From: Candidatus Ichthyocystis hellenicum | GTDB taxonomy: Bacteria; Pseudomonadota; Gammaproteobacteria; Burkholderiales; 2013Ark19i | Assembly: GCF_001460935.1 (NCBI RefSeq) | Contig: NZ_LN906597.1 | Span: 2,085,385 to 2,149,384, forward strand | Reading direction: 5' to 3' | DNA length: 64,000 nucleotides | Program-made: the position numbers and the translations under genes | Shown here: positions 30,717 to 40,687 of the stretch, one piece after another | Position numbering within the stretch: the stretch's first letter is position 1 | How the letters are laid out: each line of letters begins with the position of its first letter | The notes under the pieces: model-generated | Databases searched by the model: none | What the model was told of the DNA's origin: nothing | What the model saw: only the letters and a program-made list of their open reading frames with translations

Positions 30717-31367
30717 TTAATCTAATAAGCGGCGCATTCCCCTACATCCTTTTGTTCTCCTAAATATCATTGCAAAAAAGTACAACAAAGCAAAGAAAGA
30801 CATTAAAATGATGACGACTTTAATATACCATTCCGTATCCAGTGAATAGAGTTGTTCTTCGTGGTAACCTTTGTTGTCCATGTTGGTGCGGTTATGGTAA
30901 TTATCGATGTAGTGTTTACCCCAGCCGTTTGTTATTGACATAATATATTCTGGAGTCATATTGACCTGTTTAAGTTCGGATCTTAGGTCAACTCCGTTTA
31001 AAATCAAATTATTTTCTCCAAAATTAAATGCTTTTTCTAGCAAGCATCGTATGTTTGCAGTCTTTACTAATAATTTAATCCGTTCAATAGTAATAGTATC
31101 GATCGGTTCTAAAACATATGGAGTAACTTGTACTAGTATAGATAAAAAGATGGATGTTTTTATGGTGTTTTTGTAGAATTATCTTGCATGGCAGGGGTAG
31201 TAGCTTAAGCCGGAACTTGTTCTTCTTGAGATTGACGATATCGCGTTTATAGTCATCTCGACTGCTGATATATTACCAATATCTTCTTCTGATTCATCCT
31301 AGAATTCGTCACTGTTGCTGGTTTCTAGCTTGTTATAACATTTAAACTCTACAATGCCGTTTGACAC
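30717..31367 (-). pseudogene. Decayed member of the 385-residue loop family
   Basis: GTG 31367, with AGGAGATAATGTT upstream, starts MSNGIVEFKCYN; an in-frame TAG lies at 31299-31301, the same frame then continues (DESEEDIGNISAVE...) to TAA 31179-31181, and a shift near 31179 leads into NTIKTSIFLSILVQV, IRCLLEKAFNFGENNLI and the second helix and basic tail. The pieces follow the order of 37454-38611 (acidic N-terminus, helix, CLLKGLL.LGEDDLI, NIRSE, helix). The surviving 108-codon frame from 31043 is a C-terminal part without the first helix. Confidence 0.7.
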
Positions 31368-31848
31368 AACATTATCTCCTGAAAGTATTGTTATACGTTT
31401 TAATATCAATAATATTAATGCACAACTGATCGACCATCATCACCGATGCTACTCTACATAATTAGAAATATACACGTAAATTTTATTTTATAAATAGATA
31501 ATATTTTTATATGATTGATTAGTTTTTTAAGTAGTTTATTTAAATTATTATCTCATACTAGTGGAATTTTTTGCATTTAGATATTTATAAAATTGAATTA
31601 TTTATGATTCGTTATTAGAGCAAGTATACGGTTATGCTATTATTTAATAATCGTACCCTCTTGTTTTTAGTAGATTGATAAAATAATTGAAAAGGAAAAT
31701 AGATTCGACTTAAACTTAGTTTAATTGCTAGTATTTGATTAGAAGGGTGCGCGTATTCATTTCTGTTATACAAAAAAGTTATTTTTTGTCATGTGGCAAA
31801 TTATACTTACTCTATGTGTTGATGCTTGTAGTTTTATTTGTTACTTGA
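31368..31848. other. Intergenic, no gene seen
   Basis: About 480 bp AT-rich DNA between two decayed relatives; no supported frame. Confidence 0.45.
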
Positions 31849-32380
31849 TTACACATCATTATCATTTATTGCTCTAGAGCGCTTTCTGGACGTTTTTAAT
31901 TTTCTGGTTACTAGTGGTATGAAAAAATATAATAATAAAGCTAAAAGAGAACCCAAAACTATTATGATTATAACTGTTCTTTCTGTTTCCATTGAGTTTA
32001 GGCTTCTATGGGAATAAATGTCACGATTACTGCTGCTGATCATATTTGGGCAGGTGTGATAGGAGTAATCTCTCGTTCTAACAAGTTCTGAGAAATTACC
32101 AAGTCTATGTCTGGATTCGGCATCAAATGGGCTAGTATTCTTAATTTTTTCACATATACTCAGTGTTACTTCTCTAATCCTATTATATTTATACTCTATT
32201 CTTCCGACATTAATTGAAGTACGAGCCTCATCTACACAGCTGCGATTAATGCGATTAACTATTTGGTAGCTTTCTAATCTGTGTTCTATTGACATAAATT
32301 CTTCTGGATTAGTTCCAATTTTCTCAAGCTCAGATCTAACATTAATTCCTCCTGAAATAAGATTTTTTTCTCCAAATGCG
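31849..32380 (-). pseudogene. 5'-truncated member of the 385-residue loop family
   Basis: The frame open from about 32380 reads LAFGEKNLISGGINVRSELEK, then the loop (IEYKYNRIREVTLSICEKIKN, FDAESRHRLGN.SELVR..DYSYHTCP), the second helix and a basic tail; this matches 37454-38611 residue by residue order (LRLGEDDLI, FRYSSVERIILNACERIKN, SYIGCP). The first ATG in frame is 32295, in the middle of the loop. The 5' part was removed where unit 3 of the loop-gene cassette begins (32382). Probably not functional as a two-anchor protein. Confidence 0.7.
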
Positions 32381-32381
32381 A

Positions 32382-33981
32382 GGCAATATTTAAAGATATT
32401 ATCTGATATCTTTTCTTCTATATACCTTACAAAACTTACAAAAAATTTACAGCTGTTACTTACTATATCAACAAGTGTAGTAGATATTTTTGGGCTAAGT
32501 TAAATTTATTTTTAGTGGTCGTAGTTGATAATTATATGTATTGAATGAGATCAAAAAATGGCGGCATGAAGTTGATAGATAGTGTACAATTGGAGAGCGT
32601 ATTGGTTGAGACTACGACACCTCTACGTTCACCATGATCGGCAGTAAGGTTAGAGGTTATAGGCTGGGGGGAAAATAATAAATAATCTTAGGAAATGAGC
32701 TTTATGTCTATAGCTAGCATCATTATTAATCACACAGATAGGGTGATGGGAACTGTTAAGAACTAATATAACTAATAATTCATTGAGTAGTAGGGCATTT
32801 AAATACTAGACTCTGCGAAGTTCATATTAAAGAGTAAAGAGGCCTCTGGATGTTTAACACTGAAAAGATAAGTACAGGCAGCAAGATTGTTTCTGGTTCA
32901 CTTGATCAGTGTGATGATGTAGATAGTAGTGGTTGGTTGTCTGCCAATAGCGTGTCTTTATCTCGAAGTATTATTTTTTCTCCCAAAAATTTTATTGTTC
33001 CGTTAGTGATTTTTAAAATTATAGGATATGTTGCCGGGGAATGTAAATCAGAATCAGAAATTTTTATTAAAGAGTGGAACGGTCTTAAACGTCACATTTG
33101 CAAATTGATTAATGATACTAAAGAGGAAGATTTAATTGAATTATTAGGCGATAGCAGTGATTGTTTTCCATTGGTATTTCCCGGAGAAAATCATGATAAA
33201 TTAAATTTGACTGATTTTATTGGTGTTTTTTTTAATACCAGTTTAATGATTCATAGTATGATTAACTACACCGACACAGATGATTATCCGTGCTACGAAT
33301 ATTCTCATCAAAATTGTGCTAATATAACAAAATATATGGTGGATCCACCTGTTGAATCTGCAGAGCTGGATCCGATGGGTGTCGTTTTGTTATTGTTAGG
33401 TTTTGTTGTATTGTGTTTGGTGTTTGGTGTTTCCGTTGTTTCGTCATATTCAGTAAGGAATTCTCGTTCCAGGCGCAGAAACATGGTTGTTTAGCTACGT
33501 GGTTATGTGTGGGGCATTCTTATTATAAATAAAATACTAGTAAGATGTGTACGTAAATTTATATGGTGCGGCATGTGGTTTCTGTATCGAGCTACTGCTG
33601 CAGCATTTTTGTGATTATTTTCATAGATTGTGCTTTGTAATATCATTTACTGTTAACTATCGTTTATATAACAGAATACATATGTATTGTTATTAATGCT
33701 TATTAAAATATCAATAACTAGGTTCTCCTATATCGACTCCGATATGTTATAAATTTTTATATGTTTTGTCATTTATATGCACTCGATTTAATTTAACGAA
33801 AATATCGTTGTTATTACGTATAAAATATTTTGGTGTTTAATAAATATGACAATTCTCTAATTACACATCTTACTAACACAAAATTATACATTATCTAAAT
33901 CATAGTAGTTATATTTATGTTGTTTGATATATTAAATAGTTCTAATATAATATTTGTCATATATTTGAAATAAATATTATC
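32382..33981. repeat. Unit 3 of three, loop-gene cassette
   Basis: Third copy. Its left border joins the shared GGCAATATTTAAAG directly to the truncated gene 31849-32380. 3' flank 33495-33981 is noncoding and close to that of unit 2. Confidence 0.85.
32850..33494 (+). CDS. Compact two-anchor loop protein, copy 3
   Basis: 214 residues, layout as 26216-26878. Loop shows ICKLIND, FPLVFPGE, CYEYSHQNCANITKYMV. Second helix about 174-197, tail RNMVV. The hydrophobic segment ends GYVAGE, without the extra Gly-Gly of the others. Ribosome site AAAGAGGCC follows a small duplication in the leader. Confidence 0.8.
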   Translation: MFNTEKISTGSKIVSGSLDQCDDVDSSGWLSANSVSLSRSIIFSPKNFIVPLVIFKIIGYVAGECKSESEIFIKEWNGLKRHICKLINDTKEEDLIELLGDSSDCFPLVFPGENHDKLNLTDFIGVFFNTSLMIHSMINYTDTDDYPCYEYSHQNCANITKYMVDPPVESAELDPMGVVLLLLGFVVLCLVFGVSVVSSYSVRNSRSRRRNMVV

Positions 33982-34017
33982 TGTTAAGCATTTGAACATG
34001 AAGGTCTCCATAAATCT

Positions 34018-34043
34018 AAATATTACTTAATTAAGTAATATTT
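34018..34043. repeat. 26-bp perfect palindrome
   Basis: AAATATTACTTAATTAAGTAATATTT (two 13-bp halves, no loop). It sits between the end of unit 3 and the stop of 34199-35527. It could be a regulator site or a cruciform; on either strand only a weak T tract follows. Confidence 0.5.
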
Positions 34044-34198
34044 AATAAAAATATAATATGATAATAGTTACATGAATTAGGCGATGGATGAATTTACTAT
34101 TTATTGCCGTATAATCAATTATTAATGCCAATTAGTATAAATAGCATGACATCTATATTGTGCGATTGTACATAGTGTTAGAGCATATTTTATGGATT

Positions 34199-35527
34199 TC
34201 AAAACGATGTTTCCGGGTCTGGGGTTTCATCAAAGTATGAATCGGATTCATCAAAGTATGAATTGGATTCATCTTCCTCTGAAATTGTTTCCAATGTGTG
34301 TCTTACTATAAAAGCACTGTGTTGCTGTAGTTTAGATATTCCTTGGGTTGATTTTTCTTTAGTGCATGTATAATCTGGTTCCACGTGATCACTTGAATAA
34401 TATTTAACCAGATCTGTTTCCTGATTTTCTTTGTGTAGTTCACAGCTAATCATATCAGTTACGGTTGATTCTTTAGTTTCTAAAAAATATGCTGGTATTA
34501 GGCACGAACTAGGATCAAGGATATCTGGTTCGTTTCTTGCGGCATAATCTTGGCTATTTATTACTTCAACATTAAACGTCGGTTTTTTCATTTTTCTAGA
34601 TTTTCTATAATTATTTAATGCGCAACATGAGATAGTTACTGCGGGAATTACAAAAACTACTAGTACTATCAAAGATACTGGTTTTATGTACCCCAAGTCA
34701 TGAAGTTCATCACTAACGTCCGTTGGAGGACATACGTATTCCATGGTAGAGTTGCAAATGTCCATATTTACATCATCTTTAGGGCCGTACATAACTAATG
34801 ATCTATTATGAACAACATCTAATGCAATTTCTTTATCTGAAGAGTTTAATTTAGCGTTTCCATGTATTATGATACTAAACATCTCAGAAGACTTGCTGAC
34901 CATTTTGCTTACTATGTCAAATTTTTTTGTTTTATTGTATCTGCTGAATACATCAGTTAATTCATCGACTTTTTTCATTCCACAGTGAATTAAATCTGTT
35001 TCTGAAATATTTTGTAGATATGATCGCAATTCATATCTGGACGTTGAGGCACCTCTAGTATAAGGAAAATCTGATATATAAACCATTAGGCACAGATTTG
35101 ACAGAAATACCTTAGTTAAGTCTAGTTCTATTTCTGTTGTTTCATTGTTACCGATTGCTAATTCTACAAAATTTGCAAAACATGCAAGCATAAATAAACT
35201 TCTTATTGTTGCTGCTGATCTATTAATTAATGAAGTGGTTGATCTTCTAATACCATTAATTATGCTGGATACAGTACTACCACAGCAGCCAACTTCTTGT
35301 GTCCTTGCTTTTCCTGTTCTACAAGGTGAATTATCTGAATGGGGTTGATAGACGGTAGTAAGACTAGAACCTTCGGTAACTGAGGATTCATCACCGGATT
35401 GATCTTCATCCTCTTGATCATGCTCGATTACAGAGCATATTTCTTCTGAAGGAACCAGGCTATTTGCATATTTGTTACCAAAATTCATTTGTTCACTCTC
35501 TATATCAAAATAAGTAGTTTCACACAA
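34199..35527 (-). CDS. Two-anchor loop protein with long tail and SYFDE repeats
   Basis: 442 residues. N-terminal 105 residues are acidic then Cys-rich (GCCGS), hydrophobic segment about 108-125, loop of about 155 residues, helix about 282-304 (ending SCCAL), and a tail of 138 residues. The tail ends with a 7-residue repeat (SNSYFDE, SDSYFDE) encoded by a 21-bp tandem repeat, plus DYTC and KYYSS tyrosines. The start is uncertain: TTG 35527 lies in a 15-bp repeat region (ETT.. units) whose frame is open further but has no start; ATG 35488 with GAGAG 7 nt upstream (MNFGNKYANS) is a good alternative. Confidence 0.68.
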   Translation of the reverse strand: MCETTYFDIESEQMNFGNKYANSLVPSEEICSVIEHDQEDEDQSGDESSVTEGSSLTTVYQPHSDNSPCRTGKARTQEVGCCGSTVSSIINGIRRSTTSLINRSAATIRSLFMLACFANFVELAIGNNETTEIELDLTKVFLSNLCLMVYISDFPYTRGASTSRYELRSYLQNISETDLIHCGMKKVDELTDVFSRYNKTKKFDIVSKMVSKSSEMFSIIIHGNAKLNSSDKEIALDVVHNRSLVMYGPKDDVNMDICNSTMEYVCPPTDVSDELHDLGYIKPVSLIVLVVFVIPAVTISCCALNNYRKSRKMKKPTFNVEVINSQDYAARNEPDILDPSSCLIPAYFLETKESTVTDMISCELHKENQETDLVKYYSSDHVEPDYTCTKEKSTQGISKLQQHSAFIVRHTLETISEEDESNSYFDESDSYFDETPDPETSF

Positions 35528-35677
35528 AGTAGTTTCATATAAAGTATTTTCATATAAATCTATGTTTATAATCTAGTCTTAATTATTAATTATGCACTCA
35601 AATATGCATTAACAAAATATTTTCAACAAGCTACTGTTGGTTTTTACAAGGCCACAGCAGGATTTTGCAAAACTGAT

Positions 35678-37171
35678 ATGGAAATTAAAGCCATCATTGA
35701 GCTATTACTTAGCAGATGGATAAAAATAGAGGAGGGAGTAGTTTCTTTTAAAACACACATTCCCATTGACTTCGTTAATATATCAAGAGATATGGTAGAA
35801 GCAACTAAAACAAATGATTCCTTCCAATTGAGAATGCTACGTGACAAGGATTACAAAATTCATACTGAAATTCCTCCTCAACAAACATCAAAAATACGTT
35901 TCTCATTTGACAGAATGTTAGGAAAAAGACCCATTTCAATAAAAAAAATCTATCCTAGATTTAACCTGAAGAAAGTAGAAGAAACAATGAAAGCAACCAA
36001 ATATCTATCAATGAGACCAAACAATTCGCCAGAAGCCAAAATACTAATATTGCCACAAGGAAAACCGGTAGTTTACCATCCAGCTTACGAGGCTTTTACT
36101 TTTGGCACGGGAGCTCCTGACAGGAATAACGTATTAAATAAATTCAAATATATACGCGCCACAGTGAGCTCTGAAGAAAACTTTTTTCGCTTTAATCCCA
36201 GAATTACAATCGCTAAGTACCTCCCCATAATAACCTACTCTACTGGTTTCGGAGGTATTCTTGCCGTTAGTTATGATAGAGGGTACTATGATTATGACAG
36301 ACGGCAAGAAACCTTCGTAACTGTTGGCCCAGATTCACCTTCGCTTATGATTCCTCCCGGACTAGATCTACCAGTAAACCAGATTGGCATTACAGGTGTT
36401 ATGCACAACTCTTGGGACAAAGACGCTTTAACACGAAGGTATACTGTAGACATAAAACCCCAGTCAACAGCAGCATTTATCGTTAATCCCAACGCAAATG
36501 TAAAATTTAGACAAATGGGTAGCACATCTAAAATAGCAATTACTGAATGGTACCCAGGACAGATTGAAGAAGTAAAAATAACTGATGAATATAGCAATGG
36601 ATACCTGTTGAGTCTAGAGATAAAACCAACACCTGTAGAAGAATCAAAGCGGAAAAATGAATCATCAAGTGAGTCTCCTTTTGATCAATGGAAAAAACAC
36701 TTGCCAGAATGCGACCTGGAAGATCCTGACCCAAAGGATCACAACATCAACTATTACGACGCACTGGCAGGTAGACCTAAAACCACAACCAAACTTCATA
36801 TTCCCAGAGGTAAAGCAACAACTTTAACCCTTACAGAAGGAATAGACTCCGAGAGCAAAAAGGAATATCACAGCTTAACGTGCAGCACAAACAAAGATGG
36901 AGTTAATATAGAATTTGTTGGAAAACCTAGGGTGTGGCTAAATGAAACCGAAACATATAGCCTTACCAATCAATGGACCGTCGGACAAGCAAAAGAAATA
37001 AGAAATGAAGTAGTATTTTTGCTTGGAAAAAAAATAAGAACTGGACTCAGCCCTTCCAACCACCAACTTAATATTGCTTGGGAAAAGGTAACTCCAGTGT
37101 ATGATTTAACTTGTCGCACTGATAAAGATGCTTTCGTAGGAACCGGATGGCTGATACGGTATCTCAAATAA
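35678..37171 (+). CDS. Soluble orphan protein, probably 5'-truncated
   Basis: 497 residues, no signal peptide or helix, less AT-biased composition and richer in Pro/Arg than neighbours. Beta-rich looking middle part (ITYSTGFGGILAVSYDRGYYDYD, SPSLMIPPGLDLP). No family recognised. ATG 35678 has no ribosome site, and the same frame is open upstream for about 40 codons of protein-like sequence (KATAGFCKTD) without a start, so the 5' end is probably lost. The last codons (RYLK) and stop are copied at 59849-59875, which marks the border of the inverted repeat with 58.8-59.9 kb. Confidence 0.6.
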   Translation: MEIKAIIELLLSRWIKIEEGVVSFKTHIPIDFVNISRDMVEATKTNDSFQLRMLRDKDYKIHTEIPPQQTSKIRFSFDRMLGKRPISIKKIYPRFNLKKVEETMKATKYLSMRPNNSPEAKILILPQGKPVVYHPAYEAFTFGTGAPDRNNVLNKFKYIRATVSSEENFFRFNPRITIAKYLPIITYSTGFGGILAVSYDRGYYDYDRRQETFVTVGPDSPSLMIPPGLDLPVNQIGITGVMHNSWDKDALTRRYTVDIKPQSTAAFIVNPNANVKFRQMGSTSKIAITEWYPGQIEEVKITDEYSNGYLLSLEIKPTPVEESKRKNESSSESPFDQWKKHLPECDLEDPDPKDHNINYYDALAGRPKTTTKLHIPRGKATTLTLTEGIDSESKKEYHSLTCSTNKDGVNIEFVGKPRVWLNETETYSLTNQWTVGQAKEIRNEVVFLLGKKIRTGLSPSNHQLNIAWEKVTPVYDLTCRTDKDAFVGTGWLIRYLK

Positions 37172-38275
37172 ATCACTTAACACTTAAAAATAAACCAATC
37201 ATAAATAAGTATTTTTTACTTACAAAATAAAATTTCTTATATGAATCAAATTACGCCAATTATGAGTTTACAAAAAAGTTATTAGTTATTATTCTTAGTT
37301 ATTAATATAATAGCTATCATACTCAAGCGTGTACTAAAAACTTTCAGGAGAAACTATTATGTAGAACCGCATCACAGATTGTAAATATTCGAAGACAAGT
37401 AAAATCTAACAGTACCGAATCGTATTGTACCAGAGCTATTAGAGGAAATAATTGTGTTCAATAACATCAGAAATTTGCAAATCTCAAGCATAGACGAAAA
37501 CGACAATGAATCGGAAGAACAAGATGCGTCCAGCACAGAAAATGGAAATGTGTCAACGGAAGCAGAAGAAACTTCATCACCATTATCATCTTCGGAGAGA
37601 ACAAATAGTCCTGCTGCAGATTATACGCCTACGAACACATTATGCATGAGAACCATGAGAACATCACTGATAGTTTCACTGATAATTTCTATGCTAAGCA
37701 CAGTAACAGGCAGTGCTGCAAGAGCAGGTGAATATATTTTCATTAAAGCGATGGAACTGTATATGAGGCATAGTAATATGCTCTGCTTGCTGAAAGGATT
37801 GCTTAGACTAGGAGAAGATGATCTTATTTCACACGGAGTAAACATAAGATCTGAAGTTGAAGAAACCGGAGTAAGTCTAGATGATATTATGTTAGGAAAT
37901 GGTGATTTTGGTAGCATTAGCACAATTGTTCACGATGAAGCATTATACTCCGCTAACGCAACCAACATCACGGAAATTGAATTTAGGTACTCAAGTGTAG
38001 AAAGAATCATACTGAACGCATGTGAAAGGATTAAAAATATAACCTATTTTAACGAACATTCAAGAAATCAGCTTGCTAATACTTCAGAGCTCATCAGAAA
38101 TTCTGATACCTCATATATCGGTTGCCCATATACCCAATTCGGTAGTGATGTTAGTATATCTGAACATGTAAACTCCACTACGACAGACAGAACGGTCTTA
38201 AGAGCAACTGTATTAATCATCGTCTGCACAATATTATCTTTGATTGTAATGATTATTATGAGAAATCCTCTACAA
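37150..38275. repeat. Inverted repeat with 58780-59875, left copy
   Basis: The region from TACGGTATCTCAAATAAATCAC to AGAAATCCTCTA, with the leader and most of the gene 37454-38611, is present in opposite orientation at about 58780-59875. Confidence 0.85.
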
Positions 38276-38611
38276 CGCAGACAACGCAATCATGATGGCA
38301 ACCGATTGGGAATGATTGAATTAAAAACCTATGGACTAAGCACTAGCCGCATTTGTTTATTAGAAGAAACCGATCATGAGTTTGATAATGATCATGATGT
38401 TCGGGATAATCAATCTAACGTAGGTCATGGCTGTGATAATAAAGGAAGCTTACTTCTTGGAAATACATTGGGCAGTACAAATGATAAACCTCTAAAAAAA
38501 GAAAAACACAGAAATAACGATGTTCATTTATTAATGGAAAACAACAGATCCAGACCTGCGGATAACGCATCACATTTCTCTTTGTGGATCATAATTTTCT
38601 CAACGCACTGA
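37454..38611 (+). CDS. Two-anchor loop protein, 385-residue family
   Basis: GTG start after AGAGGAAATAATT (GAGGAA, 6-7 nt). N-terminal 65 residues acidic and Ser-rich, hydrophobic segment about 70-86 ending TVTGSAARAG, loop of about 160 residues with Cys in MLCLLKG, LNACERIKN and IGCPYTQFG and several N-x-T sites, helix about 248-269, then a 115-residue hydrophilic tail. The final residues (SLWIIIFSTH) are encoded by the 3' flank of the inverted 38.6-39.9 kb gene unit, so the original C-terminus has been replaced. Intact relative of 58767-59582 and of the decayed copies at 30717 and 31849. Confidence 0.72.
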   Translation: MFNNIRNLQISSIDENDNESEEQDASSTENGNVSTEAEETSSPLSSSERTNSPAADYTPTNTLCMRTMRTSLIVSLIISMLSTVTGSAARAGEYIFIKAMELYMRHSNMLCLLKGLLRLGEDDLISHGVNIRSEVEETGVSLDDIMLGNGDFGSISTIVHDEALYSANATNITEIEFRYSSVERIILNACERIKNITYFNEHSRNQLANTSELIRNSDTSYIGCPYTQFGSDVSISEHVNSTTTDRTVLRATVLIIVCTILSLIVMIIMRNPLQRRQRNHDGNRLGMIELKTYGLSTSRICLLEETDHEFDNDHDVRDNQSNVGHGCDNKGSLLLGNTLGSTNDKPLKKEKHRNNDVHLLMENNRSRPADNASHFSLWIIIFSTH

Positions 38612-38652
38612 ATTAAACTATAAGCAAATACAATCTCATAATAAAGAAAAAA

Positions 38653-38685
38653 ATAAAGTCTGCTATCATTGACGGCAGACTTTAT
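38653..38685. terminator. Bidirectional hairpin terminator
   Basis: 11-bp stem ATAAAGTCTGC/GCAGACTTTAT between two convergent genes. On the minus strand a run TATTTTTTT follows, so it mainly serves 38693-39931. The same hairpin follows 46530 and 47834. Confidence 0.75.
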
Positions 38686-38692
38686 GTTACTT

Positions 38693-39931
38693 CTATACAA
38701 GATCTTCCTCATTTTCGGTATCATCTTGTGGTACAGGCTGAGGTTGTTGTGCCTTACAAGACCTGTATCCAAGAATAGCAGATAGAGCAATAGAAAGGAC
38801 TATAAAGGCAACTAATATGGCAATAAGTATTGACAAGCCTCTGCCGTAAGGTGTTATCCCCTCTGGGATAAGAGTAGGCATATCTACGGTAGTTGAGTTT
38901 ATAATTCCAGGAGCCATAGTCGTTGAATTCAGTGTGACTGAACCAGTAGCTACGGTTGTTGAATTCACAATCTCCGATTCAAGGGTAGTAGAATTTAGTA
39001 TTTCAGATGCCATAGTCGTAGATTTCATTACTTCTGACGCCATGTTCAATGCTCGAAGGGTTGAGGATGCGCTAGTAGCCATAGTCGTTGAATTCAGTGT
39101 GACTGAACCAGTAGTTACGGTTGTTGAATTCACAATCTCCGATTCAAGGGTAGTAGATTTTACTACTTCTGATGCTATAGTAGTTAAATGCACCATTTTT
39201 GGGACAACAGTTGCAGATTCTACAACTTTAGATATTGATGATGCACTTGGATAAGTTAAGTACGATTTTATACTTGGGCAACACGTATCGGGGATATAAT
39301 GGTTAATGTTGAAATCTTCGTCACAGAAATTTTCAGTAATTGAATCACAGGCATCCCTCACTAGACCACAAGCGCCTCTATTTAAACTACACAGCCTGAC
39401 ACCTGATCTCCTCATTTCTCTAGAAACCTTAATATATTCATCATTAATATATCTAGACATATCCCATAATTGCGTAAAAAAGTTGTCTCCTCCAGCATCA
39501 TTCGGATCAATCTCAGAGGGAATAAGCATAGGAATAGTAAAATTAAAGGCGGGATCCTTTTTCAATAATGCCACAGATGATTTAAAAGCGGAATTAACCA
39601 CTTTTTCGACATACTGAGTATCATTGCCCTTGATTCTAATCAAGCTACACAGCGACGATTCTAAAGAACATAAATAAGATGAAAGTGAGTTACTTCTTAC
39701 TTGAGATCCATCTACACCACCTAACATACTAAGTGCAATTAGTGGAAATGATACAAAACTATTAGCAAAAGATTTGGTAAACGAAGAAGCATTTTGGTAA
39801 TTTATTTTCTTCTCCATAACCACAACTTCTGTGTATTCACTTTCTTCCACAACTTCATGTGAATCTACAGATTGATATACACAGTTACTACTGCACGAAC
39901 AATCTAAATGCTTACTATCTGCATAAAACAT
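38693..39931 (-). CDS. Two-anchor loop protein with long repeated Thr stalk
   Basis: 412 residues. N-terminal Cys cluster (DCSCSSNC) and motif EESEYTEVVVMEKK; hydrophobic segment about 55-72 ending GGVDG; loop with seven or more Cys (LCSLESSLCSLI, RLCSLNRGACG, NFCDEDF, DTCCPSIKSYL); stalk made of degenerate units of type ASEVVKSTT/LESEIVNSTT, in which a whole block including TTGSVTLNSTTMA occurs twice; helix about 364-387; tail QPQPVPQDD...NEEDLV. The closest relatives 45367-46530 and 46677-47834 have one block, so stalk length varies by block duplication. Leader TTTTTTACAGGAAAAATAATG sets the start. Confidence 0.82.
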   Translation of the reverse strand: MFYADSKHLDCSCSSNCVYQSVDSHEVVEESEYTEVVVMEKKINYQNASSFTKSFANSFVSFPLIALSMLGGVDGSQVRSNSLSSYLCSLESSLCSLIRIKGNDTQYVEKVVNSAFKSSVALLKKDPAFNFTIPMLIPSEIDPNDAGGDNFFTQLWDMSRYINDEYIKVSREMRRSGVRLCSLNRGACGLVRDACDSITENFCDEDFNINHYIPDTCCPSIKSYLTYPSASSISKVVESATVVPKMVHLTTIASEVVKSTTLESEIVNSTTVTTGSVTLNSTTMATSASSTLRALNMASEVMKSTTMASEILNSTTLESEIVNSTTVATGSVTLNSTTMAPGIINSTTVDMPTLIPEGITPYGRGLSILIAILVAFIVLSIALSAILGYRSCKAQQPQPVPQDDTENEEDLV

Positions 39932-39973
39932 TATTTTTCCTGTAAAAAATAAACATAGCTATTCTTTCTCTAC
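39932..39973. promoter_or_regulatory. Short divergent intergenic region
   Basis: 42 bp separate the divergent starts 39931(-) and 39974(+). Half of it is the conserved minus-strand ribosome leader. The plus gene is entered by the palindrome arm, which begins near 39961, so its normal promoter may not be present here. Confidence 0.4.
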
Positions 39974-40687
39974 ATGTATCGAATTGGAAACGTATCAGGA
40001 GCACAAATCATGATATCAGATTATGACTTCCGAGATAACAAAACATCAGAATCAAACTCGGATGACAACACAGGTAAAGAAGAAACAGAAACTGACTCTA
40101 TGCCAATACCATTAAACACCTCAGTAAAAACTTCCTACAAAAATTGCACACGTTCATTTAAAGAAAATTGCCATATCGATATTGAGCTAGAACAAATAAC
40201 TGCACATACTACCGAAGAGAAAAAAACAGATGAACCAGTATCATCTTTGTTATCACCACCACAAAGTGAATTAGGTAATGTATGCGTAGGTATTAATTGC
40301 ACAGAGTTGGATGAAATGGAAAGAAGACCTGCATCTTCATCTGAGTTATTATTAACTTCCGCAAACAGAGATAACACACGAGTAACATATACAGAGATAG
40401 AGTTAGCCGCCAATGTGAAAGATAGAAATAAAAAAACACTACGACAACTTGGATACCACCGAATCATCCTTCTCTGCACCCTGGCATTTTTATCCCTAGT
40501 AATAATAGCCTACTCACTCTGCCCAAAAGGCGGAAGACAGGAACTTATTATACTTTTTGCTATTACTGGCGTAGGTATTTTAGCTGCCTTGGGAGTACAT
40601 CTATATTTATGCCATGAAACGCGCATAGGGATACCACGCGAATTTGAACGGCGCCGCAATGAAATACTTCGCCACCAGCAATTGTAA
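39974..40687 (+). CDS. Two-helix hairpin protein, left arm of palindrome A
   Basis: 237 residues. Hydrophilic N-terminal 155 residues (acidic, Ser/Thr-rich, INCTELDE), a basic patch (DRNKKTLRQLGYHR), helices about 163-182 and 190-212 joined by SLCPKGGRQE, basic tail EFERRRNEILRHQQL. Only one Cys lies in the loop. Mirrored twin at 41956-42669. Topology puts both ends on the same side of the membrane. Function unknown; vacuole-membrane effector is an inference from topology. Confidence 0.75.
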   Translation: MYRIGNVSGAQIMISDYDFRDNKTSESNSDDNTGKEETETDSMPIPLNTSVKTSYKNCTRSFKENCHIDIELEQITAHTTEEKKTDEPVSSLLSPPQSELGNVCVGINCTELDEMERRPASSSELLLTSANRDNTRVTYTEIELAANVKDRNKKTLRQLGYHRIILLCTLAFLSLVIIAYSLCPKGGRQELIILFAITGVGILAALGVHLYLCHETRIGIPREFERRRNEILRHQQL

